Program-made: the position numbers and the translations under genes
Shown here: piece after piece, positions 24,713-32,826 of the stretch
Numbering within the stretch: the stretch's first letter is position 1
How the letters are laid out: every line of letters starts with the position of its first letter
Source of the DNA: DATKXU01 sp035528905
Lineage (GTDB): Bacteria > Armatimonadota > UBA5829 > DTJY01
DNA length: 64,000 bases
Assembly (NCBI GenBank): GCA_035528905.1
Contig: DATKXU010000037.1
Span: forward strand, 8,686-72,685
Direction: 5' to 3'
The notes under the pieces: model-generated
Told to the model about the DNA's origin: nothing
Seen by the model: the letters and a program-made list of their open reading frames with translations, nothing else
Database searches by the model: none

Positions 24713-26590
24713 TCAATCTCTGCTCTTTGAAGGCTGCCCTTTCCGAGCCTGTCCAACCTGCTGGTGCTCGATCGTTACGCTTGCCAGCGACTTCGGCTCC
24801 AGTTGGACGAGTTTGCCCGCGAATCCCTTTGCTGCGGGCTGATCATTGAAATTATGCACGATTACCTCGCCCGACGGAAGCAGAGTGCAGTACACGCCGT
24901 CCCACTCCGCATCTACCTCAACGGCGTTCTTCATCTTCGGCTCGAAGTCGGAGAGGCTGTGGACAACGTCGCACAGCAGCTCGTAGTAGGTCCTTCGGCA
25001 GTCCCATGATCCCGCGAAGTAAAAGGCGTATCCCCTGCCAAGGCGGTTGTCCCAGATCACCGGCCTTCCCTCTGTGCGCACCATCACCTTCACACCGGGC
25101 AGCAAGCCGACTATGGATTTGTCAGAAGCAGCGTCCGGCAAGCTGCGAACACGACGCGGGAAATCCTCATTGCCATCTTCGAGTACGCCGCCAGGCGCTT
25201 CGGCGGCCGAATCGGGGATGCCGAAGAGCCGCCGCCACACCGACGCGTCTCCCTCAACAGACGCGATGGGACCAAAGTTGTACGAGACTATGACCCCACC
25301 GGATTTCACCCAGGTCTCGATCTTCCTCAGCGCTCCGCTCTCGACAAAGTTCCCCTCGAACAGCACCAGCACCCTATACTCTCCCAATGCACCGTCCTCG
25401 ACCATCCGCTCGTCCAGGATGTCGAAGTCCATCACGTCGCGAATTGCCGATGCTCCCTCGCGGAACCTCGGTGGATAGGTGAACTCGGGATGCAGCCGCC
25501 TGTCCGTGGTTGGATAGAAGAGGGCAACGTCCACCACTGGCTGCTCAGTCGTGAGAAACGTCCCGTATTTCTCGAAGACATGCTGGGCATTAGTCGGATT
25601 CATCCCCCAGTCCCAATACCCGAAGCTTCCGCACGAGATAGATTCGAAGAATCGGCTGACCTCGCCTTCGACGCTGATCCCACCTGGCGGCTCGGTCCGC
25701 AAAGGCGCTTTGTAGAACTTGCACGCGCTCGCAATCCTCCTCAACATGCTGGCATAGTTCTGGGGCATCGGCAGGTAGCCGCCGTGGGTGGAGCGGATGT
25801 GGACCCCGTACTTCCGCACGATTCTTGGCAGCGCCGAGTTATCCTGGCCATGAGTAAGAGCTTCGTCGCCGCATCCCAGCGGAATCATGAGCATCGCGTC
25901 CGGGAAATGCTTCCTCGCAATTCGGCAGACGCTGGCGCAATATCGCGTCATCGAGTCATAATACCATCCCACGAAATCGAGCCACTGCCTTCTCTGCCCG
26001 GGTGTCTCGCGCTTAGCGTCCAATGGCGGATATCCAACTTTGTCGAACCCAGAGACCTTCGCGTCCCATGCCTCGTTCAAAGCAGCAATCGTCTTGTACT
26101 TCCGCTGCACGCTGCTGCGGAAGTGCTGACGGGCGTACTCGTCAGCGCACCACCAATCGTGATGACCCGCGCCTTCTTTGCCGAAACGCCTGATCTCATC
26201 AGCGTGATAACCCGCCGGATAGTGGACCTCGCCGAAATCGCCGTAAATCCCAAGATAAATGGCGCTGATATTCCCGCCGTCCAGCTTCCACCAGAAGTTG
26301 GACGGCGACGGCGGAACAGATGCGGCAACCCAAACATGGAACATGCCGGGCGATGAAACTGCGAACTCATACGACGCTGTGTAGCCGTCCGCTCCCGGCT
26401 CCCGCTCTTCCCAGAGCCTGAGAATCTTGTCGCCGCTGACTATCCCTGGGAAATCGAAGACACCACTGAAGTTCTGAGCGTTCGCATTCTCTGCCTCGAT
26501 CCATATGCGGTCCGCAGAAACCGGCACTATCAGAGGCAGCAGGATCGCAACCATAAGAAGTAGTATTCGCGCTGATCCTCTCCGCATCAT
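24713..26590 (-). CDS. Exported GH42-like protein, barrel apparently shortened
   Basis: 625 residues with a signal peptide (RILLLMVAILLPLIVPVSADR). An N-terminal carbohydrate-binding-like beta domain (about 28-110, WIEAENANAQ...WWKLDGGNIS) runs directly into IYLGIYGDFGEVHYPAG, a motif that in GH42-type enzymes lies in the fourth strand of a TIM barrel, so strands 1-3 seem absent. Later parts match GH42 trimer/GATase-like domains: VLVLFEGNFVESGALRKIETWVKSGGVIVSYNFGP and a final beta-sandwich. Its upstream repeat is shared with the activase promoter region. If the deletion is real the enzyme is unlikely to be active. Confidence 0.6.
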   Translation of the reverse strand: MMRRGSARILLLMVAILLPLIVPVSADRIWIEAENANAQNFSGVFDFPGIVSGDKILRLWEEREPGADGYTASYEFAVSSPGMFHVWVAASVPPSPSNFWWKLDGGNISAIYLGIYGDFGEVHYPAGYHADEIRRFGKEGAGHHDWWCADEYARQHFRSSVQRKYKTIAALNEAWDAKVSGFDKVGYPPLDAKRETPGQRRQWLDFVGWYYDSMTRYCASVCRIARKHFPDAMLMIPLGCGDEALTHGQDNSALPRIVRKYGVHIRSTHGGYLPMPQNYASMLRRIASACKFYKAPLRTEPPGGISVEGEVSRFFESISCGSFGYWDWGMNPTNAQHVFEKYGTFLTTEQPVVDVALFYPTTDRRLHPEFTYPPRFREGASAIRDVMDFDILDERMVEDGALGEYRVLVLFEGNFVESGALRKIETWVKSGGVIVSYNFGPIASVEGDASVWRRLFGIPDSAAEAPGGVLEDGNEDFPRRVRSLPDAASDKSIVGLLPGVKVMVRTEGRPVIWDNRLGRGYAFYFAGSWDCRRTYYELLCDVVHSLSDFEPKMKNAVEVDAEWDGVYCTLLPSGEVIVHNFNDQPAAKGFAGKLVQLEPKSLASVTIEHQQVGQARKGQPSKSRD

Positions 26591-26931
26591 CCGTACCTAC
26601 CATGAAGCTCTATGTAGGACACCAGAAGCGGCCGCGCTGCACCAACCTGGAACCTGAAACTTGGAACCTGGAACCCGTTTTCTCTGCCCTGCGTTAGTTT
26701 CCGACAATCGCCGCTCCTTGTCAAGGAGCGAGATGCATTGCACACAAGCTGAAGCAGCAGGAGGGCGTGGCAATATGAGATTGAAAGCGGTCAAGCAGGA
26801 GGAGTGTCGTTTGCCCCGCAAGAATAATACAGCAGCACGCGAATAGAGTCGCCGAGGTAAGCCGAAGCGTGTCGGCTGGGAACTAACAATCCGGGATAGC
26901 TGCCACCGATGGCAGGAGTGATCTACTCACC
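26591..26931. other. Divergent intergenic region with repeat and a palindrome
   Basis: Contains 7-nt-period repeat CCTGGAA CCTGAAA CTTGGAA CCTGGAA (26647-26682) and a near-perfect palindrome CGCTCCTTG-T-CAAGGAGCG (26712-26730), possibly an operator. No gene or confident promoter was seen. Confidence 0.5.
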
Positions 26932-29900
26932 ATGTCCGATAGAGAGCTGAGACTAGGCATTGATGTAGGATCGGTAAGTGTGAACGTGGCGGTTCTGGGC
27001 CGGGCGGCAGAAGTCCTGGAAACGCAGTACATCCGGCACAAGGGCCGGCCCATGCAAGTCGCCGCGGATGCAATCGAGGAGATCGCGGCCAAGTATGCCG
27101 GGCGAATCAGGGGCTGTGCCGCAACCGGGATGGCCGGCAGGCTCGTTGCTGATGCGCTCGATGGCGTGTTCGTGAACGAGGTCATCGCACAGGCCGCCGC
27201 TGCCGCTTATCTTCACCCGGAGGCCCGGACGGTCATCGAGATCGGCGGCGAGGACTCCAAACTGATCTTCCTGAAGCCCGCGGAGGGCGGCGGCGCCGCC
27301 AGCATTGCCGATTTCCAGATGAATACCGTCTGCGCCGCCGGCACGGGCTCGTTCCTCGACCAGCAGGCCAGCAGGATGGGCTTGACGATAGAGGAGTTCG
27401 GGCAGCTCGCGCTCAAGTCGAAGAACCCGCCGCGGGTAGCCGGTAGATGCAGCGTCTTCGCCAAGAGCGATATGATCCACCTCCAGCAGAAGGCCACTCC
27501 GGTCCACGACATCGTTGCCGGCCTATGCTTCGCACTGGCGCGCAATTTCAAGAGCACGGTCGGCGCTGCCCGCAAGTTCGAGAAGCCCATCGCCTTCCAG
27601 GGAGGCGTAGCGGCGAATCCGGGCATCGTGAAGGCGATGGAAGGCGTGCTCGGACTGTCCGAGGGCGAGCTCATCATACCCAAGGAGTTCGGCTGTACAG
27701 GGGCCATCGGTGCTGTGCTGGTTGCGATGCGCACGGACGCAGCCCGCGAGTGCGAGCTCAGCGCGCTTGGCCGCCTGCGCGACGCCGGATTGGCCACACA
27801 GGAGAAACCAGCGGCGGAGAAGCCTCTGAAGATCGAGAAATCCGCGCTTCCGAAGGACCAGCCGTGCGCGCCGCCTCCTCATGAGCGCGTCCCCGCCTAT
27901 CTCGGCGTGGATGTAGGTTCGATAAGCACGAATGTCGTAGTCCTCGACGCGAACAAGCAAGTTCTAGCAAAGCGCTATCTGATGACCGCGGGGCGCCCCA
28001 TCGAGGCAGTGCGCCAGGGTCTGACAGAGGTCGGGGACGAGATCGGCCATCTGGTGGATATCCGCGGCGCATGCACGACGGGCTCGGGCCGCTACCTCAT
28101 CGCCGACTTTATAGGCGCAGACGTTGTCCGAAACGAGATCACCGCGCAGGCCAGAGCCGCTGGGGAGATTGACTCTGACGTTGACACCATCTTTGAGATC
28201 GGCGGCCAGGATTCGAAGTTCATCAGCCTGCATCAAGGGGCCATCGTGGACTTCGAGATGAACAAGGTCTGCGCCGCGGGCACAGGATCCTTCCTTGAAG
28301 AGCAGGCCGAGAAGCTCGCGATCAACATTAAGGAAGAATTCGGCAGGCTCGCGCTCTCTTCCGACTCGCCCCTCAACCTGGGGGAGCGGTGCACAGTGTT
28401 CATGGAGACAGAGCTGGTCCGCCATCAGCAAATCGGCGCGCCTACCGAGGACCTGGTCGCCGGGCTGAGCTATTCGATAGTCAGAAACTATCTGAATCGG
28501 GTCGTCGGCACGAAGCGTGTTGGCGACAGAATATTCTTCCAGGGTGGAGTTGCGTCGAACAAGGGCGTCGTGGCGGCATTCGAATCCGTCACCGGCAAAC
28601 CAATCATCGTTCCGCAGCATCACGAGGTCACAGGCGCCATTGGGTGCGCCTGCATCGCAATGGACGAGGACAAAGGCGAGGGAAGCAGCTTCAAGGGGTT
28701 CGACCTGAGCCAGAAGCATTACGAAATCTCCTCGTTCGAGTGCAAGGAGTGCGCCAACCACTGTGAGATCAACCGTGTCGTCGTCGAGGGTGAAAAGCCG
28801 CTCTTCTACGGCAGCCGGTGCGAAAAGTACGACGTTGACCGTCGAGCGGCGGAGAAGGCCCAATTCCCCGATTACTTTGCCGAGCGGGACGAGATGCTCC
28901 TGGAGCCATATACAGCCTCAGAGGCTACCAGCCCCGGCGCGATTCGCGTGGGCATTCCGCGCGCTCTGCTGTTCTACGAGCTTTATCCATTCTGGCAGGC
29001 GTTCTTGAAGGAGTTGGGCTGCGAGGTCGTCGTATCCGACGCAACGACCAAACGCATCATTCACGACGGCGCAGAGCGATCGGTAGCAGAGACCTGCTTC
29101 CCGATGAAAGTCGCGCTCGGCCATGTGCTGAACCTCCTGGACAAGGAGATTGACTGCATTTTCCTGCCGAGCGTCATCAATCTGCCGCTGCCGGACAAAC
29201 GCATGACCGACAGCTTCGTCTGCCCATACGTGCAGAGCTTAGCCTACACGATCAAATCGGCGGTGGATTTCACGGCGGCGGGCATCAAGGTTCTGGAGCC
29301 GGTGGTCTATCTGCAGCTTGGCATGAAACACAAGATCAAGGCGCTCCAGCGGATCGGGCGTGATCTGGGGCGCTCGAAGGCTGAGGTAGCGCGCGCCGTC
29401 GCCGCGGCCGGGGAGAATCTCGCTAAGTTCCAGGCGAAACTGGCCGCACGAGGCAAGGAAGTCCTCGCCGAAATCCCCCGGGGCGAAAAGGCGGTAGTAG
29501 TCATCGGCCGGTCATACAACACCTGCGATTCCGGCGCGAACCTGGAGATCCCGAAGAAGCTGAACAAGATGGGCGTGCGCTGCGTCCCAATAGACTTCCT
29601 GCCGCTCGATTCGGTTCACCTCCCTGATGAGTGGAAGAACATGTACTGGCGCTACGGGCAGAAGATTCTCTCGGCGGGCGAAATCGTGGCGGATGACAAC
29701 AGGCTTTACCCGCTCTATCTGACGAACTTCGGCTGCGGGCCGGATTCGTTCGTGCACAAGTTCTTCCGCGAGCGCCTGGGCAGCAAGCCCTGCCTGGTCA
29801 TCGAGGTTGACGAGCACAGCGCGGATGCCGGCATGATAACCCGCTGCGAGGCGTTCATGGACAGCATCGCCAATACGGACGGCTCCGCGGCCGGCGGACG

Positions 29901-31146
29901 ATTCTTCCGCCCTGTCAACATCGAGAAAGGGACTCACCGGACTGTGCTCATTCCAAATATGAGCGCTCACGCTTACGCACTGGCCGCAGCGTTCGAGGCG
30001 TGTGGCATGCGCGCAGAGGTACTTCCCCTGCCCGACGAAGAAACCCTCGAATGGGGCCGGCAATTCACGACCGGCAAGGAATGCTTCCCGTGCATAGTGA
30101 CCACCGGCGACATGGTGAAGTTTGCGAAGCGGCCGGACTTCGACGGGAACAAATATGCGTTCTTCATGGGTGGATCGGGCGGGCCGTGCAGATTCGGCCA
30201 GTACAACGCCCTCCAACGCATGGTGCTCGACCAGATCGGTTATCCGGATGTCCCAATCTACGCGCCGAACCAGGCATCCAGCTTCTACAACGACATAGGC
30301 ATTGTCGGCCGAAAGCTCCTGGTGCAGGGCTGGAAGGGCATCATCGCCATGGACTTGCTTGAGAAGTGCGTGCGCGAGACGAGGCCGTATGAGGTAGCCA
30401 AGGGATCGGCAAATGAGGCATTCGAGCGATCCGTAATGCTGGTCTACGAAGCCATTAAGAACCAGACAGACCTTGTACACGCGCTTCGGGAGTGCCGGAA
30501 GCTCTTCGAGGCCGTTCAGGTGGATCGCAGCGTGCAGAAGCCGATCATCGGCTACATCGGCGAGTTCTACGTTCGCGCCAACGCCTTCAGCAACCAGGAC
30601 CTCATCAGCAAGATCGAAGAGCTGGGCGGAGAGGTCTGGGCCGCGCCGATTCTGGAATGGTTCCTCTACCGCAACGTCCGCCGGAGCATGCGCGCCCGGC
30701 TCGCAGGCGACTTCAAGTTGTGGATCAAGAACCATTTGCAGGACTACATCATGAGGCGCCAGGAGCACGAACTCGCGCATGTATTCCACGGCTTCCTGCG
30801 GAATCTGGACGAGCCTTCAAGCGACGAGGTTCTCGATATGGCCGGGCCTTACGTCCACAGGAGCTTCGAGGGCGAGGCGATCATGACGGTCGGCAAGGCG
30901 GTGGACTTCATCAAGAAGGGCCTGTCCGGCGTCGTGGCCGTGATGCCGTTCACGTGCATGCCGGGGACGATTGCGAACGCGCTCTTGAAGCGGGTGCGCG
31001 AGGAGCTGGGCGAGTTCCCGTTCCTGAACATGGTCTACGACGGCGTCGAGCAGGGCACGGACGCGACGCGCCTGGAAGCGTTCACGCACCAGGCCCGCGA
31101 GTACATGAAGCGCCAGGCCGGGGATATGGCGCCTGTTGGAAAATGA
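26932..31146 (+). CDS. Tandem acyl-CoA dehydratase activase (two BcrAD/BadFG domains) fused to DUF2229-type C-terminus
   Basis: 1404 residues. Two ASKHA-fold activase halves: GIDVGSVSVNVAVL with CAAGTGSFLDQ (Cys134) and GRCSVF (Cys173); and GVDVGSISTNVVVLD with CAAGTGSFLEE (Cys447) and GERCTVF (Cys487). In the two-subunit activator of 2-hydroxyglutaryl-CoA dehydratase one [4Fe-4S] cluster is held by Cys127 and Cys166 from each monomer (39 apart); here both pairs (39 and 40 apart) are in one chain, so a single polypeptide could hold the cluster. The C-terminal half (from about 660) has IGFPRALLFYELYPFW and cysteines (KECANHCEI, SVAETCFPMK, GKECFPCIVTTGD) of the DUF2229/CoA-activase-associated type. 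No dehydratase subunit genes lie near. Confidence 0.85.
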   Translation: MSDRELRLGIDVGSVSVNVAVLGRAAEVLETQYIRHKGRPMQVAADAIEEIAAKYAGRIRGCAATGMAGRLVADALDGVFVNEVIAQAAAAAYLHPEARTVIEIGGEDSKLIFLKPAEGGGAASIADFQMNTVCAAGTGSFLDQQASRMGLTIEEFGQLALKSKNPPRVAGRCSVFAKSDMIHLQQKATPVHDIVAGLCFALARNFKSTVGAARKFEKPIAFQGGVAANPGIVKAMEGVLGLSEGELIIPKEFGCTGAIGAVLVAMRTDAARECELSALGRLRDAGLATQEKPAAEKPLKIEKSALPKDQPCAPPPHERVPAYLGVDVGSISTNVVVLDANKQVLAKRYLMTAGRPIEAVRQGLTEVGDEIGHLVDIRGACTTGSGRYLIADFIGADVVRNEITAQARAAGEIDSDVDTIFEIGGQDSKFISLHQGAIVDFEMNKVCAAGTGSFLEEQAEKLAINIKEEFGRLALSSDSPLNLGERCTVFMETELVRHQQIGAPTEDLVAGLSYSIVRNYLNRVVGTKRVGDRIFFQGGVASNKGVVAAFESVTGKPIIVPQHHEVTGAIGCACIAMDEDKGEGSSFKGFDLSQKHYEISSFECKECANHCEINRVVVEGEKPLFYGSRCEKYDVDRRAAEKAQFPDYFAERDEMLLEPYTASEATSPGAIRVGIPRALLFYELYPFWQAFLKELGCEVVVSDATTKRIIHDGAERSVAETCFPMKVALGHVLNLLDKEIDCIFLPSVINLPLPDKRMTDSFVCPYVQSLAYTIKSAVDFTAAGIKVLEPVVYLQLGMKHKIKALQRIGRDLGRSKAEVARAVAAAGENLAKFQAKLAARGKEVLAEIPRGEKAVVVIGRSYNTCDSGANLEIPKKLNKMGVRCVPIDFLPLDSVHLPDEWKNMYWRYGQKILSAGEIVADDNRLYPLYLTNFGCGPDSFVHKFFRERLGSKPCLVIEVDEHSADAGMITRCEAFMDSIANTDGSAAGGRFFRPVNIEKGTHRTVLIPNMSAHAYALAAAFEACGMRAEVLPLPDEETLEWGRQFTTGKECFPCIVTTGDMVKFAKRPDFDGNKYAFFMGGSGGPCRFGQYNALQRMVLDQIGYPDVPIYAPNQASSFYNDIGIVGRKLLVQGWKGIIAMDLLEKCVRETRPYEVAKGSANEAFERSVMLVYEAIKNQTDLVHALRECRKLFEAVQVDRSVQKPIIGYIGEFYVRANAFSNQDLISKIEELGGEVWAAPILEWFLYRNVRRSMRARLAGDFKLWIKNHLQDYIMRRQEHELAHVFHGFLRNLDEPSSDEVLDMAGPYVHRSFEGEAIMTVGKAVDFIKKGLSGVVAVMPFTCMPGTIANALLKRVREELGEFPFLNMVYDGVEQGTDATRLEAFTHQAREYMKRQAGDMAPVGK

Positions 31147-31198
31147 TCTGCGCATATCAGTCCCCGGTCTCGGTCATCCACTATCAAACATCCAGTAT

Positions 31199-31330
31199 GG
31201 GATTGTTCAAAAACGCTGGTTTCGCTTTGGATCCCGTAGGTTGTATGGGAGGGCGAAGCTCCTGCTGAGCCGTGTGGATGCGGACTCGGGAGGACCCTCG
31301 CCCTCCCGGATGCCCTTTTTAAACAATCCC
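31199..31330. mobile_element. 132-bp MITE-like element with terminal and internal inverted repeats
   Basis: Ends are inverted repeats of about 15 bp, GGGATTGTTCAAAAA against TTTTTAAACAATCCC (one mismatch). GTAT flanks both sides, a likely 4-bp target duplication. Inside, GGGAGGGCGA (31247-31256) and TCGCCCTCCC (31298-31307) form another inverted pair. No reading frame of use. It sits inside a 7-nt-period repeat array (ATCCAGT | ATCCAAT ATCCAAC) just after the activase stop. Confidence 0.8.
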
Positions 31331-31353
31331 GTATCCAATATCCAACCCACCCC

Positions 31354-31383
31354 TTGAACTCCCTGCGCCGTCCGTGTTAGCAT
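31354..31383 (+). promoter_or_regulatory. Possible promoter of the beta-helix protein gene
   Basis: TTGAAC (31354-31359), 18-nt spacer, TAGCAT (31378-31383), about 60 nt before the start codon. Confidence 0.5.
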
Positions 31384-31440
31384 ATGGGCGGAACGGCCCT
31401 TCAGAAGCCGGGCCGTACCACATTAGCTATGGAGGGACCA

Positions 31441-32730
31441 ATGAACAACATTCGAGCACTGCTGTGGATACTGCTGGTGTGCGCCATACTGTGCGTGAGT
31501 CTCAATGCTTCGGGGGCGCAGACCGCCGTGCCCACGTCCCGCTTCAATGTGCGGGAGTACGGCGCAGTAGGCGACGGGAAGGCGGACGACACCGCCGCAT
31601 TTCAGAAGGCGCTGGACGCTGCCGCCGCCGAAGGTGGGGGAACCGCCTTCGTCCCAACGGGCAACTACCTGATAAAGACGCACCTATCCATCCCCGGCCA
31701 CGTGACTCTGGAGGGCATCTGGACGATGCCGCCTGCCTGGGCCAAGGGGAGTTGTTTGCTTGCTGTAGAAGGAAAAGGGAAAGCGGACGGCCCGCCCTTC
31801 ATATCGCTCATGGGACAGAATGCCACGTTGAAGGGCTTGGTCATCAATTACCCGGAGCAACCTAGGGAAGGCACCGCTCCCATCCCTTACCCCTGGACGG
31901 TTAAGCACATCGCCGGCGATAACTGCTCCATCATAGACGTGCTGATCGCGAACCCGTATCAGGCCGTGGACTTCACCGGCGCGGCGCGGCATTATATCCG
32001 CAACCTGTACGGCCAGCCGCTCTTCAAGGGCATCTACGTTGACCAGTGCTACGACGTTGGAAGGATCGAGAACGTTCACTTCTGGCCGTTTGGAGTGACC
32101 TGGAAGGCGGGAGAGGGTCTGAGCAAGTGGATGAGCGAGAATGCCACCGCATTCATCTTCGGCCGCACCGACTGGCAGTATGTGACCAACACATTCTGCT
32201 TCGGCTACAAGATCGGATATCATTGGATCAGAACGCAGTCAGGTAGGAGTAACGGCAATTACCTCGGCATCGGGGCGGACTGGTGCATAAATCCGGTAGT
32301 AGTGGACGACGTCGAGCTGTTCGGAACGCTGATCACGAACGGCGAATTCGTCGCCATGACTACCCCGAAGGCCACGAGCGTCCTGGTGAACGATTCCAAC
32401 AAGGGCGTCGTGAACTTCCAGAACTGCTCTTTCTGGGGAGCGTCGGATCGGATTGCCAGCATCGGCGGGCGCGGCGCGGTCACGTTCACCGGCTGCAATT
32501 TCATGCAGTGGGACAAGAACAGGACGGGCCGGTACGCAATCAGCGTCCGCGGCGGGCGGCTGACCGTGTCCGGGTGCTACTTCCAGGACTTCGAGGGCAA
32601 CAAGAAGGACGTGGAGATTCTCGCCGGCACGAAGTCCGCCGTCATAATGGGCAACCAGTCGGTCGGCAAGTTCGAGGTCAAGAACGAGATCGGCGAGAAA
32701 GCCCAGATCGGCCTGAACGTGGGGGAATAG
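31441..32730 (+). CDS. Secreted right-handed beta-helix protein (pectate lyase-3-like)
   Basis: 429 residues. Signal peptide in residues 1-27 (NIRALLWILLVCAILCVSL), then the typical start of polysaccharide-processing beta-helix proteins, FNVREYGAVGDGKADDTAAFQKALDAA, and PTGNYLIKTHLSIPGHVTLEG. The rest repeats short beta strands with Asn/Gly turns. Whether it cleaves or only binds a polysaccharide is not clear from sequence. ATG at 31441 chosen for the GGAGG 5 nt upstream and the signal peptide; a frame from 31384 is open too. Confidence 0.75.
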   Translation: MNNIRALLWILLVCAILCVSLNASGAQTAVPTSRFNVREYGAVGDGKADDTAAFQKALDAAAAEGGGTAFVPTGNYLIKTHLSIPGHVTLEGIWTMPPAWAKGSCLLAVEGKGKADGPPFISLMGQNATLKGLVINYPEQPREGTAPIPYPWTVKHIAGDNCSIIDVLIANPYQAVDFTGAARHYIRNLYGQPLFKGIYVDQCYDVGRIENVHFWPFGVTWKAGEGLSKWMSENATAFIFGRTDWQYVTNTFCFGYKIGYHWIRTQSGRSNGNYLGIGADWCINPVVVDDVELFGTLITNGEFVAMTTPKATSVLVNDSNKGVVNFQNCSFWGASDRIASIGGRGAVTFTGCNFMQWDKNRTGRYAISVRGGRLTVSGCYFQDFEGNKKDVEILAGTKSAVIMGNQSVGKFEVKNEIGEKAQIGLNVGE

Positions 32731-32759
32731 ACGGTCGGGTTGACCCAACCCCCCGGTAG

Positions 32760-32788
32760 TTGAACCCCAAAGCAATCAGGCGTATAAT
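32760..32788 (+). promoter_or_regulatory. Consensus promoter of the KAP-LRR gene
   Basis: TTGAAC (32760-32765), 17-nt spacer, perfect TATAAT (32783-32788), about 35 nt before the coding start. The strongest promoter of a protein gene in the window. Confidence 0.85.
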
Positions 32789-32826
32789 TAGAGAAATCTA
32801 GCAGATTCGCCCATGGGGTGACTGGT

